From assembly GCA_004431415.1 (NCBI GenBank), contig QPMI01000566.1:1-54003 (forward strand): a DNA stretch of 54,003 nucleotides. The letters run 5' to 3'. The first letter of the stretch is position 1. Each line of letters starts with the position of its first letter. Of this stretch, positions 11,520 to 19,651 are shown piece by piece. Position numbers and translations under genes: made by a program. The notes beneath the pieces are model-generated. The model saw only the letters and a list, made by a program, of their open reading frames with translations. It did no database searches and was not told where the DNA came from. Source of the stretch: Cyanophora paradoxa (taxonomy: Eukaryota > Glaucocystophyceae > Cyanophorales > Cyanophoraceae).

Positions 11520-11560
11520 TATTGTACATTATTTTTCTTTCCTTCTTAGTAAAAGAAGCA

Positions 11561-12405
11561 ATGGGTGAATATAATCGAGTTCAACTGCCTATATATTCCC
11601 TTGGATCCCCTGCAATGCATTTTCGCCAGCATGAAGTAAATGATGAGGTTCGTGGATTGGAATCCACAGAGAGACCCAATTCCAATGGCAACTCCTTTGA
11701 TAAAAATTCGATTATTCGAGTTAAAGAGCTGAGAGCTGATAAGAACTCAGGTGTGGTGAAAACAACTCGACTTCTTGTCACAAATGCTAACTTTTTCCAG
11801 CCTACTAATGGAGGTCCTGATGCTTACAGTGTTGATCTGAAAGCCCTTGATTATGATAAAAACACTGCTGCTGTAACTGTGAGATCAGGAGGAGCTTTAT
11901 TGGTGGTGGCTGCAGAGTTTCAGGTCAGCTTTCATCCTCAATTTCGTATAATGATGTCCCAGATACTCTTGAACAAAATGTAGAGAACCCACAACGAATT
12001 CGATTATATATACCAGTTGCACAACAGCCAATTATTCAATTTTACCAAGGTTATACTGTCACACTTGAAAACTCTGAATTGATTGAAGGAACCAAAAGAG
12101 TAATGAGAGGGCTGGTCATTCCTTCTGCAATGCTTTCTTTATGTAGAGCCAACAATAACCAGCCAGGTCACAGATACAATTTCAGTGTTCAAGGATATGA
12201 TCATTTTGGCACAGGGTTCTGTGTTTATAATAACAATTTCACCTATGATCTGTTTGTTACAGATATTGGAAAATATACAATTACAGTTATGGGTATCAGA
12301 ACAGATATAGCTGCTGTCTCAGCTCTAAGAGGTGTTACTCCTGATACTCTTTCTCAAACAGGGTTTTACCAAGAGCCAGATGTAATTGATGACCCAACCC
12401 CATAA
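11561..12405 (+). pseudogene. Adhesin-like structural protein 3, element A copy (one frame break)
   Basis: Starts MGEYNRVQLPIYSLG after TAGTAAAAGAAGC. It carries the N-terminal module shared with three neighbours (HEVNDEVRGLESTE, SIIRVKELRADKNSG, VKTTRLLVTNANF). The frame breaks near 11905 inside a VRSGGA motif, and the remainder (12079-12405) is open to DDPTP. The C-terminal half is beta-rich with no domain I recognise. The B copy is at 42389-43225. This gene marks the right border of the variable cassette, since both elements resume homology just before its start. Confidence 0.65.
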
Positions 12406-12428
12406 AAGATATATCCCTTTAATGTAAA

Positions 12429-13280
12429 ATGGCTGAGCAACCCCCACTTGAACGAATTATTACACCTCAACTATCATTAGCTGCCCCAGCAAACCATGTT
12501 TTACAGCATGCTACCTTTGATGATGTAGAGGGTCTCCAATCAACAGAGGTCCAACCTACAATGAACACCTTTGGTTCCACCCACAAGCTGAGATTACAGG
12601 AACTCAGATGTGATAAAAATAATGGAATAGTTAAGACAACTAAGCTACTTGTCACAAATGCAAACTTTTCTGCTCATTATGGAGACCCAGATAGCTATGG
12701 AGATCCTCTGTCTACTTATTCTTTTGAATCTAGGTCGGGAGCTATTAACTGCAAATCGGGGGGAGCTTATATTGGTGATGGTCTTCGGGTTGGTGGGGCT
12801 GTTGGAGCGCCTTTATTTGTGAATGATCAACCCAATCCCATTGATCCTAACACCAGAATTCGAACCTATGTCCCCAGCATGAATGCCCCCTATATAATCA
12901 AAATATTCCCCATTGTGGTAAATGAACAGACAGCAGTTGTAGACTCTCTTGTTGAGATTGGTGACCACTACAAGGTTGTTGTGGATATTCCACCAGATGT
13001 ATATGCTGTATGTCAAGTGGAGGGTGGAACTCCTAATTTTGCAGTTGTGATCACCCCATATGATAATTTCGGAATTGCTTATCATGGAGTCAATTTTGGT
13101 TTGGAAGATTATCAGTTCCTGGTTAGAGCCACCAAGTTTGGTATCTACAAGTGTGTATTATATGCTGAGAAACTGATTTTATTGCAAAGCAGAATACCTA
13201 TGCTGAGTACTATGGCACTAATCGATATTTCCCCATTTTTGGGCAGGATACTGCTCCATAAGAATATTGGTTATATATAG
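12429..13280 (+). CDS. Adhesin-like structural protein 4, element A copy
   Basis: An open frame of 283 codons starting MAEQPPLERIITPQ, 23 bases after the previous gene. It repeats the shared N-terminal module (LQHATFDDVEGLQSTE, KLRLQELRCDKNNG, VKTTKLLVTNANF, SGGAYIGDG). The last 30 codons differ from the expected frame: comparison with B suggests a frame change near 13165 and a true end at 13261. The role is presumed to be in the virion surface. No catalytic motif is seen. Confidence 0.65.
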   Translation: MAEQPPLERIITPQLSLAAPANHVLQHATFDDVEGLQSTEVQPTMNTFGSTHKLRLQELRCDKNNGIVKTTKLLVTNANFSAHYGDPDSYGDPLSTYSFESRSGAINCKSGGAYIGDGLRVGGAVGAPLFVNDQPNPIDPNTRIRTYVPSMNAPYIIKIFPIVVNEQTAVVDSLVEIGDHYKVVVDIPPDVYAVCQVEGGTPNFAVVITPYDNFGIAYHGVNFGLEDYQFLVRATKFGIYKCVLYAEKLILLQSRIPMLSTMALIDISPFLGRILLHKNIGYI

Positions 13281-13283
13281 AGT

Positions 13284-13555
13284 ATGGATAGTAAAACAAA
13301 AAAGTTTATTGATGCTGCTATGACAGTTCATGGTAAAGATAAATTCGATTACAGTGAGACACATTACATCAAAGCTCAAGAGAAAGTATCTGTTAGATGT
13401 TTGCAGTGTAATAAGGTGATCCTTACCTATCCTTTAATCATGTGAAGGGATCAGGTTGCAGGGAATGCAACAAAAAGCATTCTCAAGCTTATAGGAAAAG
13501 GGCTACTTCATCAATCACAGTGGAATATAGAGATGTTTGCATTAGGTTCGATTAG
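13284..13555 (+). pseudogene. Zinc-ribbon protein with HGxDKFDYSE motif, element A copy (frame-broken)
   Basis: Starts MDSKTKKFIDAAMTVHG. The order is a helix with HGKDKFDYSETHYI, a strand with EKVSVRC, CxxC (CLQCN), then after a frame break near 13440 HVKGSGCRECNK. This matches the small zinc-ribbon domain found in phage and giant-virus proteins (pattern HGxKYDYSxVxY, then CxxH or CxxC, then GxGCPxC), often attached to nucleases. No nuclease motif is visible here. A zinc-binding nucleic-acid role is plausible but unproven. Confidence 0.5.
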
Positions 13556-13582
13556 GTTAATAATTTTTCTAAGGTATTCTTA

Positions 13583-13981
13583 ATGGAGACTCAATACAGG
13601 GGCTTTCATGTTATGCTTGATTACAAGGCTAAAACAGCTATTGCAACAGGACATGAGCATGTTAGCTTCCTTGGTAATTGGATTATGAGAACCCTTGAAC
13701 AAGCAGTATTAAGGCAAGGCATTAGGATTGTTCACAAACATTGTGAGATATTTGATGGCAAAGTATCACCTCCTGGTTTTGCATTGGTTCTGCTATTAGA
13801 TGAAAGCCATTGTACAGCTCATTGTTATTCCAATGAAGGCATGTTAGCAATTGATATATTCAGTTGTGGTAAAGACGCTCAGCATAAAACACAAGCAGTA
13901 GCAGATGAGATCGATAAAACAATGAATTTCTTAACATTTGAGAAGACTGAGAGGCATAAACATGATAGATTTCCGTTTTGA
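13583..13981 (+). CDS. speD: S-adenosylmethionine decarboxylase, SpeD (prokaryotic) type
   Basis: An intact 132-codon frame. The key residues of the class 1 enzyme are all present: Glu74-Ser75-His76 (the Ser is the site of self-cleavage to pyruvoyl), His80, and Cys95 in FSCG. Their spacing (5 and 15 residues) equals that of Ser63, His68 and Cys83 in the Thermotoga enzyme. GFHVMLDY at 7-14 and SPPG at 62-65 also fit. The enzyme decarboxylates S-adenosylmethionine to supply aminopropyl groups for spermidine. No spermidine synthase is seen in the window, so it would feed the host pathway. Polyamines could neutralise packaged DNA (inference). It is the last gene before the right terminus in both elements. 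Confidence 0.85.
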   Translation: METQYRGFHVMLDYKAKTAIATGHEHVSFLGNWIMRTLEQAVLRQGIRIVHKHCEIFDGKVSPPGFALVLLLDESHCTAHCYSNEGMLAIDIFSCGKDAQHKTQAVADEIDKTMNFLTFEKTERHKHDRFPF

Positions 13982-14358
13982 TGGGTTTCTATAATGATGA
14001 TCAGGGTGATTTACCTTTTTTTATTACAATAACATTGATCAGCTATTATAACAAAAGGATATAATATATCCCTTTCCTACAATAGAATATGTTACAATTT
14101 CGAATACTATCGATTTCCTTACAATAAAACTCAGCATCTCCCCTTCATTCCCCAATTATTAATTTAAGTGGACTCAAGGTTGACTCATATTAATCGTAAA
14201 AGTAGTAATAGTATATGGATTTTGTTACGAATTCAATGCAAGGGTTGACTAAGTGGGTTGAGTTGACTCAAATTTCACAGGAAATAACAATGAATCAGAG
14301 TATAAATGCATTTTTTGAATCAACTACACCAACTAACACTGAGATTTTAACAATATAT
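13982..14358. other. Non-coding right arm of A, homologous to B's inner TIR border
   Basis: AT-rich DNA with no supported gene. 14165-14296 matches B's right TIR (45040-45150), including GGACTCAAGGTTGACTCATA and AGGGTTGACTAAGTGGG. Similarity stops abruptly after GGAAATA at about 14296, in the middle of the hairpin that B keeps whole. A's outer terminus is therefore a different sequence. Confidence 0.6.
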
Positions 14359-14472
14359 GAGGTCCTTACTGAATATGGTATGTGTCACAGGTGTCACAGG
14401 TTTATCCCAAAGTTTCTCCTATAAAGAGTAAATTTCCAAAAGTTTGGGATGGACCTGTGACACCTGTGACAC
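14359..14472. repeat. 114-bp hairpin repeat, copy 1
   Basis: The first of two near-identical 114-bp direct repeats. Inside, arms 14382-14401 and 14453-14472 are perfect 20-base inverted copies, each a double GTGTCACAG unit. A second pair (ATCCCAAA and TTTGGGAT) extends the stem inward. Confidence 0.85.
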
Positions 14473-14543
14473 TCGATTAAATCATTTATTCATTTAATTA
14501 GAAATACATAGATAAGATTATGACTGAGTTTTTCATTATAAAA

Positions 14544-14657
14544 GAGGTCCTTACTGAATATGGTATGTGTCACAGGTGTCACAGGTTTATCCCAAAGTTT
14601 CTCCTATAAAGAGTGAATTTTCAAAAGTTTGGGATGGACCTGTGACACCTGTGACAC
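14544..14657. repeat. 114-bp hairpin repeat, copy 2
   Basis: The second copy, 185 bases after the first, differs at only a few positions (for example GTGAATTTT against GTAAATTTC) and keeps both inverted arms. It is unique to A's terminus, and B has nothing similar. It could be a replication or protein-binding site near the element end. Confidence 0.85.
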
Positions 14658-14908
14658 CCAATTATTCATTAAATTCCTAAGGGTCCCCCCTTAGACTCAT
14701 TAAAACATGATAATAACATATCAATTTCATGTATAATTACGATTGAATTCAATAAGAGATCGATTTGTTTTATTAAACAAATGAATCTTTTATGGATCTT
14801 AATCGAGTTAAGCGATATGTTTACGATTAAATGAATTAAATTTAATTAAATTTAATCGAGAAAGAACATGAATATAATATCGATTAAATCAATTAACAAA
14901 GACCAATC
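14658..14908. other. AT-rich inner terminus of A
   Basis: No gene seen. Many AATCGA/TCGATT and TTAATTAAAT tracts resemble the composition, but not the exact sequence, of B's TIR. The last bases before the hairpin arm read AATC followed by ACACAT, as in B. Confidence 0.5.
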
Positions 14909-14936
14909 ACACATAGTAAAATGCGGAGTTTTAACC
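14909..14936. repeat. Element A terminal hairpin, inner 28-base arm
   Basis: Begins ACACATAGTAAAATGCGG and is the exact reverse complement of 18510-18537. B has arms of the same length at both its ends. The bases next to the arm (GAGGC here, GCCGAG on the far side) also match B's loop edges. Confidence 0.85.
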
Positions 14937-14971
14937 AGAGGCAAGATCTAATTGAGATTCAGTTATATTAT

Positions 14972-15340
14972 TGCGCTGAGCGGGATGCGCTAAGCAGTTG
15001 GCTAGGCCCAGAGGCGCCCCAAGCAGAGAGGGACAGGCCCGTACAGCACCGTAGGGCGACGGCGAGCGGGTGCCATTACGTACACAGCAGGCGCAGAGCC
15101 GGCGTAAGACAGCAAGTAACAGGTACAGCGTAAGACAGTAAGTACAGAGAACAGGGACGAGAACGACAGCCAGCAAGCGAGCGCCGCGCAGGGCAAGCGA
15201 GGGCCCAGGGCTAAAATAAGCGGTCCAGTTGGCAACAACGTGGCACCAGGAATAGAGGCTACAAAGGTACAAGGCAAGGCAAGCTGCCGGCTTAGAGCCG
15301 ACGACCAGGGCTAGCTGGGAGTCGGAAAGTGGGCGGCACA
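14972..15340. repeat. Left long terminal repeat of the insertion
   Basis: Begins TGCGCTGAGCGGGATGC and ends GGGCGGCACA. It is nearly identical to 17944-18314, differing by two single-base gaps near 15256 and 15269. A long minus-strand reading frame across it is not credible as a gene. Confidence 0.85.
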
Positions 15341-16968
15341 CGCTTCCCGCTACAAAAAGCCGTCCTCGGCGCTACGAGCTAAAGGCTGAACTAAAGCTGC
15401 GTAGGCGAGGCTGAACGGACTACGAGCCAAAAGCCGGCTACCGTCCCTGCACAGAAAGCCGTCCTCGGCGCCACAGCGGGCGGGCCAGAGGGGCAAATTA
15501 AAATCCATCAGGCCGTCGGCACCAGTATGAGGAACTGGGCCCAACAAGGAAAGTTGGGTGAGGGACCACGACCTGACGCCAGAGCGCGCGGTAGCGCCGC
15601 CAGCCAACCGGGGCAAACCCTCTAAATCCCGCCGGAGGGGAAAACCGGTTTGAACGAGTGCTAGCGCTAGCACTAAGCTCGAATTCGAAGCCGGCGCCGC
15701 GCCGCAAGCCGCCGGGCTGCGGCGGCGCCGGGTCGAAAGTTCCACAGTGTAGAAGGTACTTGACGTAGAGTGTAGGAGTGTAGGACCGCAGGCTCGATCA
15801 GCAGCCGCAGCGGCAGAGTACGCGTTGCGGGCCAAGCTCGGCGCAGCTTGCCGCAGTGCGTTGCCAAGTGACTCGGCCAGCGGAGTCACGAAGCGGAGCG
15901 ATCGGACAGCACAGTAGCGTGTGCAGCGCGTACGCGTAGAGCAGGCAAGCCATGAAGAGTAGAAGCGGCGAGCCAGTCGTACGGGGTCAGGCTCCAAGCA
16001 GCAGCAGGCCACTGGTCGCATCATACAGACCCATCGCCAAGGATCCTCCGCGATCAGACGGGATGGCAAACCACGGATACAGCCATCGAGTCCGCCGGCA
16101 TACGCTGATGCAGCGCGTAGCCGGGGCTTAGGCAGGCCACCATCGCGGGACAAGAGACAGCATCAGCGCGGCCCGGAATGATCATCGGTGCTCGCGTGAT
16201 AGTCGTAGGCAGACGTATGGACCTCTCAGCAGCGGAGAGTCGCAAGCGGAGGCTTGATCGGAAGCACCCGGACTAGAGCGCCGGTGCGTGCTGGCTTGGT
16301 CAGCGTGGAATCACCCACAGCTAAGCAGACCGAAACAGCGCTGGCGTCCAGCTGGCATCACCCAGCTGCCAGGTTCACCGATGCACGGGAATCACCCGAC
16401 GGGCCGACGCAGTCGACGCGCGAACGTGAAGACTGGTCGCGGGGCATCACCCAGTGCTGCTTGCTGACGCTCTCAACAGATAGGTCCGCTGTCCGCCGTC
16501 CAACTTTAGCTATGGCTGCTCACGTCGTCGTAGGACGTTCCAGAGCGCATCCTTTACGCTTCTGATGACCTTCGCCCGCTGGACAGGCCTCGGTCAGACC
16601 TCCGCCCGCTGAACAGGCCTCGGTCGCTGATCAAACGCCACGACAGGAAGAACGACAGTCCGCACACGCTTGAGATGTGCGTGAAGCGACTGACATCTGG
16701 CTTGACGAGCTGGACGTCCCGGAGAAGGCAGCTACGTCGTCGGAGCCAGGGCAAGGTCTTCGCATCTTGTCTGCCTTCTCGGTGCGACAGCGCGCACGGT
16801 AGACTGGACAACAGATAGATGCGCTTCCTCGCATAGAGATCGCTGTCAAGTGGAGCTGCGCCGGCTCCACTGACGCGTACGCAACCCGCAGAGCCGAGAG
16901 AGACGCGGAGCCGCACGTCCTCTGGATGCAGGTGGAGTCAAGTGGAGTGATCCTCACGAGGGATGCCA

Positions 16969-17232
16969 CTCGCCGCCGCTGAGCGTGCCTCGGAGGTCCG
17001 CAGGCGCCACAGCAGCCGTCGTAGTAAGACCTCGGCGCGTACTGGGGCCATGTTATCCAGGGGCTTTCACGTCGCAGCGGTTTGACTCCATGCGTTCTTC
17101 AGATACACTCGCCACCAATTGAGCGTGCCTCGGGCTAGCCGGAGTGCCATCGCAGCCGTCGTAGGTGAGACCTCGGGCGCGGACTGGGGCCATGTTATCC
17201 CAGGGCATTCACGTCTTGGCGGGCTGACTCTG
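16969..17232. repeat. Two 140-bp tandem units inside the LTR insertion
   Basis: Units starting near 16969 and 17109 share GAGCGTGCCTCGG, CAGCCGTCGTAG and TGGGGCCATGTTATCC in order, offset by 140 bases. They are moderately diverged. The rest of the internal region has shorter repeats (ATCACCC near 16310-16450; CGCCCGCTGRACAGGCCTCG near 16570-16625) and no supported gene. Confidence 0.7.
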
Positions 17233-17943
17233 TACTTTCTGCAGAGAGAAAAGATTGATTGACCGGCGCTTCATAGCTGCCTGGCGAGCCTGGCATGTCA
17301 CGAGCATTGCGGGCAACTCGACAAAACAAGACGACGACGAAAAGAAGGTATGTTTCATGAAGAATACTCATTCAGAGAGTTTCTATCATCATATGTCGCA
17401 CAGTACGTGGACCAGAGAAGAAACGACATGCCACGACGACAAGAAGGTCATCATTCGATCGGCGGCAACACGCAATTCGATCGTTATGACGACGTGTGTA
17501 GATGTAGAGGTGTTGCTCCACATACAATACATTTAGTAGTACGTTGTGGAGTCGTCCCCCGATACAATGCAATACAGTTTCACTCGACATGCGCGCGGGC
17601 TGCATCAGCATTTGCTCTTGAGCGCAGCCACGGCACGTTTAGGTGACTGTGAGCGCATGCGGCTCAATAGACGGGTTGGCGGACGCTTCCCACTACAGAA
17701 AGAGTGGTGCGCCGGGGCCGTAAGCAAGAAAAGGCGCGCGCAGTGGCGGGTGGAAAGGCATGAACCATGCGGTTCGCAAAGCCGAGCTCCGCGGCATAGG
17801 CGCTTCTCACTACAAGAGAGTGGAGGCCGTACGCGCAAGCCGAGGCAAACGATGGCGTGCTTGTCCAGGGGTTCGGGCAAGAGCGCAGCGTTCGTCCCCA
17901 GGCATACGAGCTAAAAAGTCGAAGCCCAACGCAGCAGCCCCCA

Positions 17944-18314
17944 TGCGCTGAGCGGGATGCGCTAAGCAGTTGGCTAGGCCCAGAGGCGCCCCAAGCAGAG
18001 AGGGACAGGCCCGTACAGCACCGTAGGGCGACGGCGAGCGGGTGCCATTACGTACACAGCAGGCGCAGAGCCGGCGTAAGACAGCAAGTAACAGGTACAG
18101 CGTAAGACAGTAAGTACAGAGAACAGGGACGAGAACGACAGCCAGCAAGCGAGCGCCGCGCAGGGCAAGCGAGGGCCCAGGGCTAAAATAAGCGGTCCAG
18201 TTGGCAACAACGTGGCACCAGGAATAGCAGGCTACAAAGGGTACAAGGCAAGGCAAGCTGCCGGCTTAGAGCCGACGACCAGGGCTAGCTGGGAGTCGGA
18301 AAGTGGGCGGCACA
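17944..18314. repeat. Right long terminal repeat of the insertion
   Basis: A direct copy of 14972-15340 with two extra bases, ending CACA directly before TTAT of AT-rich element DNA. Confidence 0.85.
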
Positions 18315-18509
18315 TTATTCGGAATTTTATACAGATTATCGATAGAATCAGTAAGACTAATCGGAAAATAAGAGAAATTTACGATAAAATATCGAAAGAA
18401 TACAAAATAATCGAAATAATTGAATATTCGATAAGATATACACAGATTATCGATTGATTGAAATAGAATATACGAGATATATCAACAAAATCAATTAAGA
18501 TAAGCCGAG

Positions 18510-18537
18510 GGTTAAAACTCCGCATTTTACTATGTGT
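18510..18537. repeat. Element A terminal hairpin, outer 28-base arm (right end of A)
   Basis: The reverse complement of 14909-14936, ending TACTATGTGT. It marks the switch from AT-rich element DNA to GC-richer host DNA at 18538. Read from the end inward it starts ACACATAG; B's ends start ACACATAT. Confidence 0.85.
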
Positions 18538-18816
18538 CTCTGATCAAACAGGGGCACCCCAAGCGACGGCGAAATCTTGAAAAGGATCACCTTGGCGTCG
18601 ATTCCAGGAGTGTTTGCCAGGTTCTGCAAAACGAAGAAGAAAATTTAGTTTCAAGCGGAAAGCTGACAGGTAATGTCAACGGAAACAAAGGCGAACGGGA
18701 AAGCCTGCATAACCTTCAGAAGGAGCTGCGCCCCCTGAATAGCGGACGTTTCCTGCGCGCAATCGGCTTGCGTCAGCCTCTGAGCCTCCGGGCCACTTTC
18801 TGCAAAACTATTAGCT
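18538..18816 (-). other. Host DNA between the two elements: candidate exons of one host gene
   Basis: On the minus strand, a pyrimidine-rich tract ending TTTTGCAG precedes an open segment at 18623-18538 (starts NLANTPGIDAK). Another TTTTGCAG at 18807-18800 precedes an open segment at 18799-18714, followed by GT. Composition is GC-richer than the elements. The piece would continue the host gene right of B if B were excised. Exon calls rest on splice-like signals and open frames only; the product is unknown. Confidence 0.4.
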
Positions 18817-18822
18817 ATAGTG
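18817..18822. repeat. Target site duplication of element B, left copy
   Basis: ATAGTG immediately before the terminal ACACATATG; identical to 45788-45793. Six base pairs is the usual Polinton/Maverick target duplication length. Confidence 0.9.
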
Positions 18823-18895
18823 ACACATATGAATATTCATATTTTAATCCCTCGGCGTTCCGCCTCAGGATTAAAATATGAATATTCATATGTGT
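18823..18895. repeat. Terminal hairpin of element B, left end
   Basis: Arms 18823-18850 and 18868-18895 are perfect 28-base inverted copies around a 17-base GC-rich loop. The loop itself can fold (GGCG with CGCC). The same structure sits at the right end (about 45715-45787), with a small change in its inner arm. Confidence 0.9.
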
Positions 18896-18896
18896 G

Positions 18897-19122
18897 ATTC
18901 GATGTTATATCAATAAAATCGATTAATTTATTTGAATTTTCACCTGAATTTTCATATTTTTATATGCATTTTCAATTAATTTAATCGATGTTATATCGAT
19001 AAACTCGATTAATCGATATTGTATCTTAATTGTAGTTAATCGGAATTATATCAATAACTTCGATTGATCTTAATTGAATCCTAAATGAATCTAATCGGAA
19101 TTATATCAATAAATTCGATTAA
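18897..19122. repeat. Four TTATATC palindromic repeats in the TIR
   Basis: Imperfect palindromes of about 30 bases with core TTATATCRATAA between AATCG and TCGATT, starting near 18897, 18982, 19036 and 19091. They are also present, inverted, in the right TIR (45500-45700). Such iteron-like clusters often bind replication or transposition proteins; the role here is not known. Confidence 0.65.
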
Positions 19123-19421
19123 ATCATGTTCTTTTCCGATTAAATCAATTAAATATTTAACTTTGTTATCAGAAGTGGTCTAAGTTGACTCACTTTTCAT
19201 AAACATTTTGAACTCTTAGTCTCTTTGAATTTCTTAAGATGACTCAACTTAGTCAACTTAGTCAACTTTGTTACCATAATCAATCAGGGTGGACTCACTT
19301 TTAGATCAACTTTGAAATTTCAAGCAAAATCAACTTGGATTTCAAAAGTGGATCTTCTAAGTGGACTCAAAATGTTCACTTTGTGATACATGTTAGCTCA
19401 AATCCTTACTGTTTATGGTCA

Positions 19422-19533
19422 GGGTTGACTAAGTGGGGGGAGTTGACACATTTTTTGAAATCCTTTTTAGAAAACTTTAGGTCCCAAATATTTCCTGTGA
19501 AATTTGAGTCAACTCAACCCACTTAGTCAACCC
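19422..19533. repeat. TTGACTAAGTGGG hairpin, left TIR copy
   Basis: Arms 19422-19449 and 19506-19533 (GGGTTGACTAAGTGGG and its inverse) form an imperfect hairpin of 112 bases. Related hairpins lie in the middle of B (25634-25740) and in the right TIR (45108-45217). Confidence 0.8.
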
Positions 19534-19651
19534 TTGCATTGAATTCGTAACAAAATCCATATACTATTACTACTTTTACGATTAATATGAGTCAACCTTG
19601 AGTCCACTTTAATATAAATATTATATAATAGGGGGAATCTAGGGCAGATGC

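Larger units (their letters stand above)
14972..18314. mobile_element. LTR-flanked GC-rich insertion in A's terminal hairpin loop
   Basis: A 3343-bp GC-rich block inside AT-rich element DNA. It is bounded by direct repeats of 369 and 371 bp that start TG and end CA. The flanking bases are TTAT at 14968-14971 and at 18315-18318 (or ATTAT if the terminal A is counted as target), consistent with a 4-5-bp duplication. The internal 2.6 kb has no reverse transcriptase or gag motif that I can find, no clear primer-binding site and no polypurine tract. It is therefore probably a non-autonomous LTR retrotransposon (TRIM/LARD-like). The near-identical LTRs suggest a young insertion. Confidence 0.75.
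1..18537. mobile_element. Polinton-like virus element A, right part (left part outside window)
   Basis: The segment carries a capsid and fibre gene set matching element B gene by gene (position 1 matches about 30371) and ends with a 28-base terminal arm finishing at 18537, just before GC-richer host DNA. The integrase, polymerase and helicase genes expected to the left lie before position 1. The last 3.6 kb is interrupted by an LTR-flanked insertion. The base after the end starts CTCTGA, so this hexamer should also precede the unseen left end if a 6-bp target duplication exists. The element call rests on the MCP, ATPase and minor capsid homologues and on the shared terminal architecture. Confidence 0.85.
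18823..19651 (+). repeat. Left terminal inverted repeat of element B
   Basis: Inverted copy of 44994-45787 with small indels. The inner limit is put at the AGGGCAGATG motif (19642-19651), after which the two arms diverge. Contents from the end inward: terminal hairpin (18823-18895), four TTATATC palindromes (18897-19122), and TTGACT/AGTCAA-rich DNA with a long hairpin (19422-19533). No gene. Confidence 0.9.

Noticed and set aside
15350-16153. 267-codon minus-strand frame in the LTR-flanked insertion
   Set aside because: GC-driven open frame rich in Arg, Ala and Leu with no domain pattern; overlapping frames on the same strand are equally open.
14972-18314. GC-rich block as a chimeric piece of host chromosome or a contaminant
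   Set aside because: TG...CA direct repeats of 370 bp and a 4-5-bp flanking repeat fit a transposition event better; the element sequence resumes on both sides within one hairpin.
14909-18537. The matching inverted 28-base arms as the ends of a separate 3.6-kb transposon
   Set aside because: No target duplication flanks them (CCAATC and CTCTGA differ), and element B shows that the same 28-base arms form one terminal hairpin.
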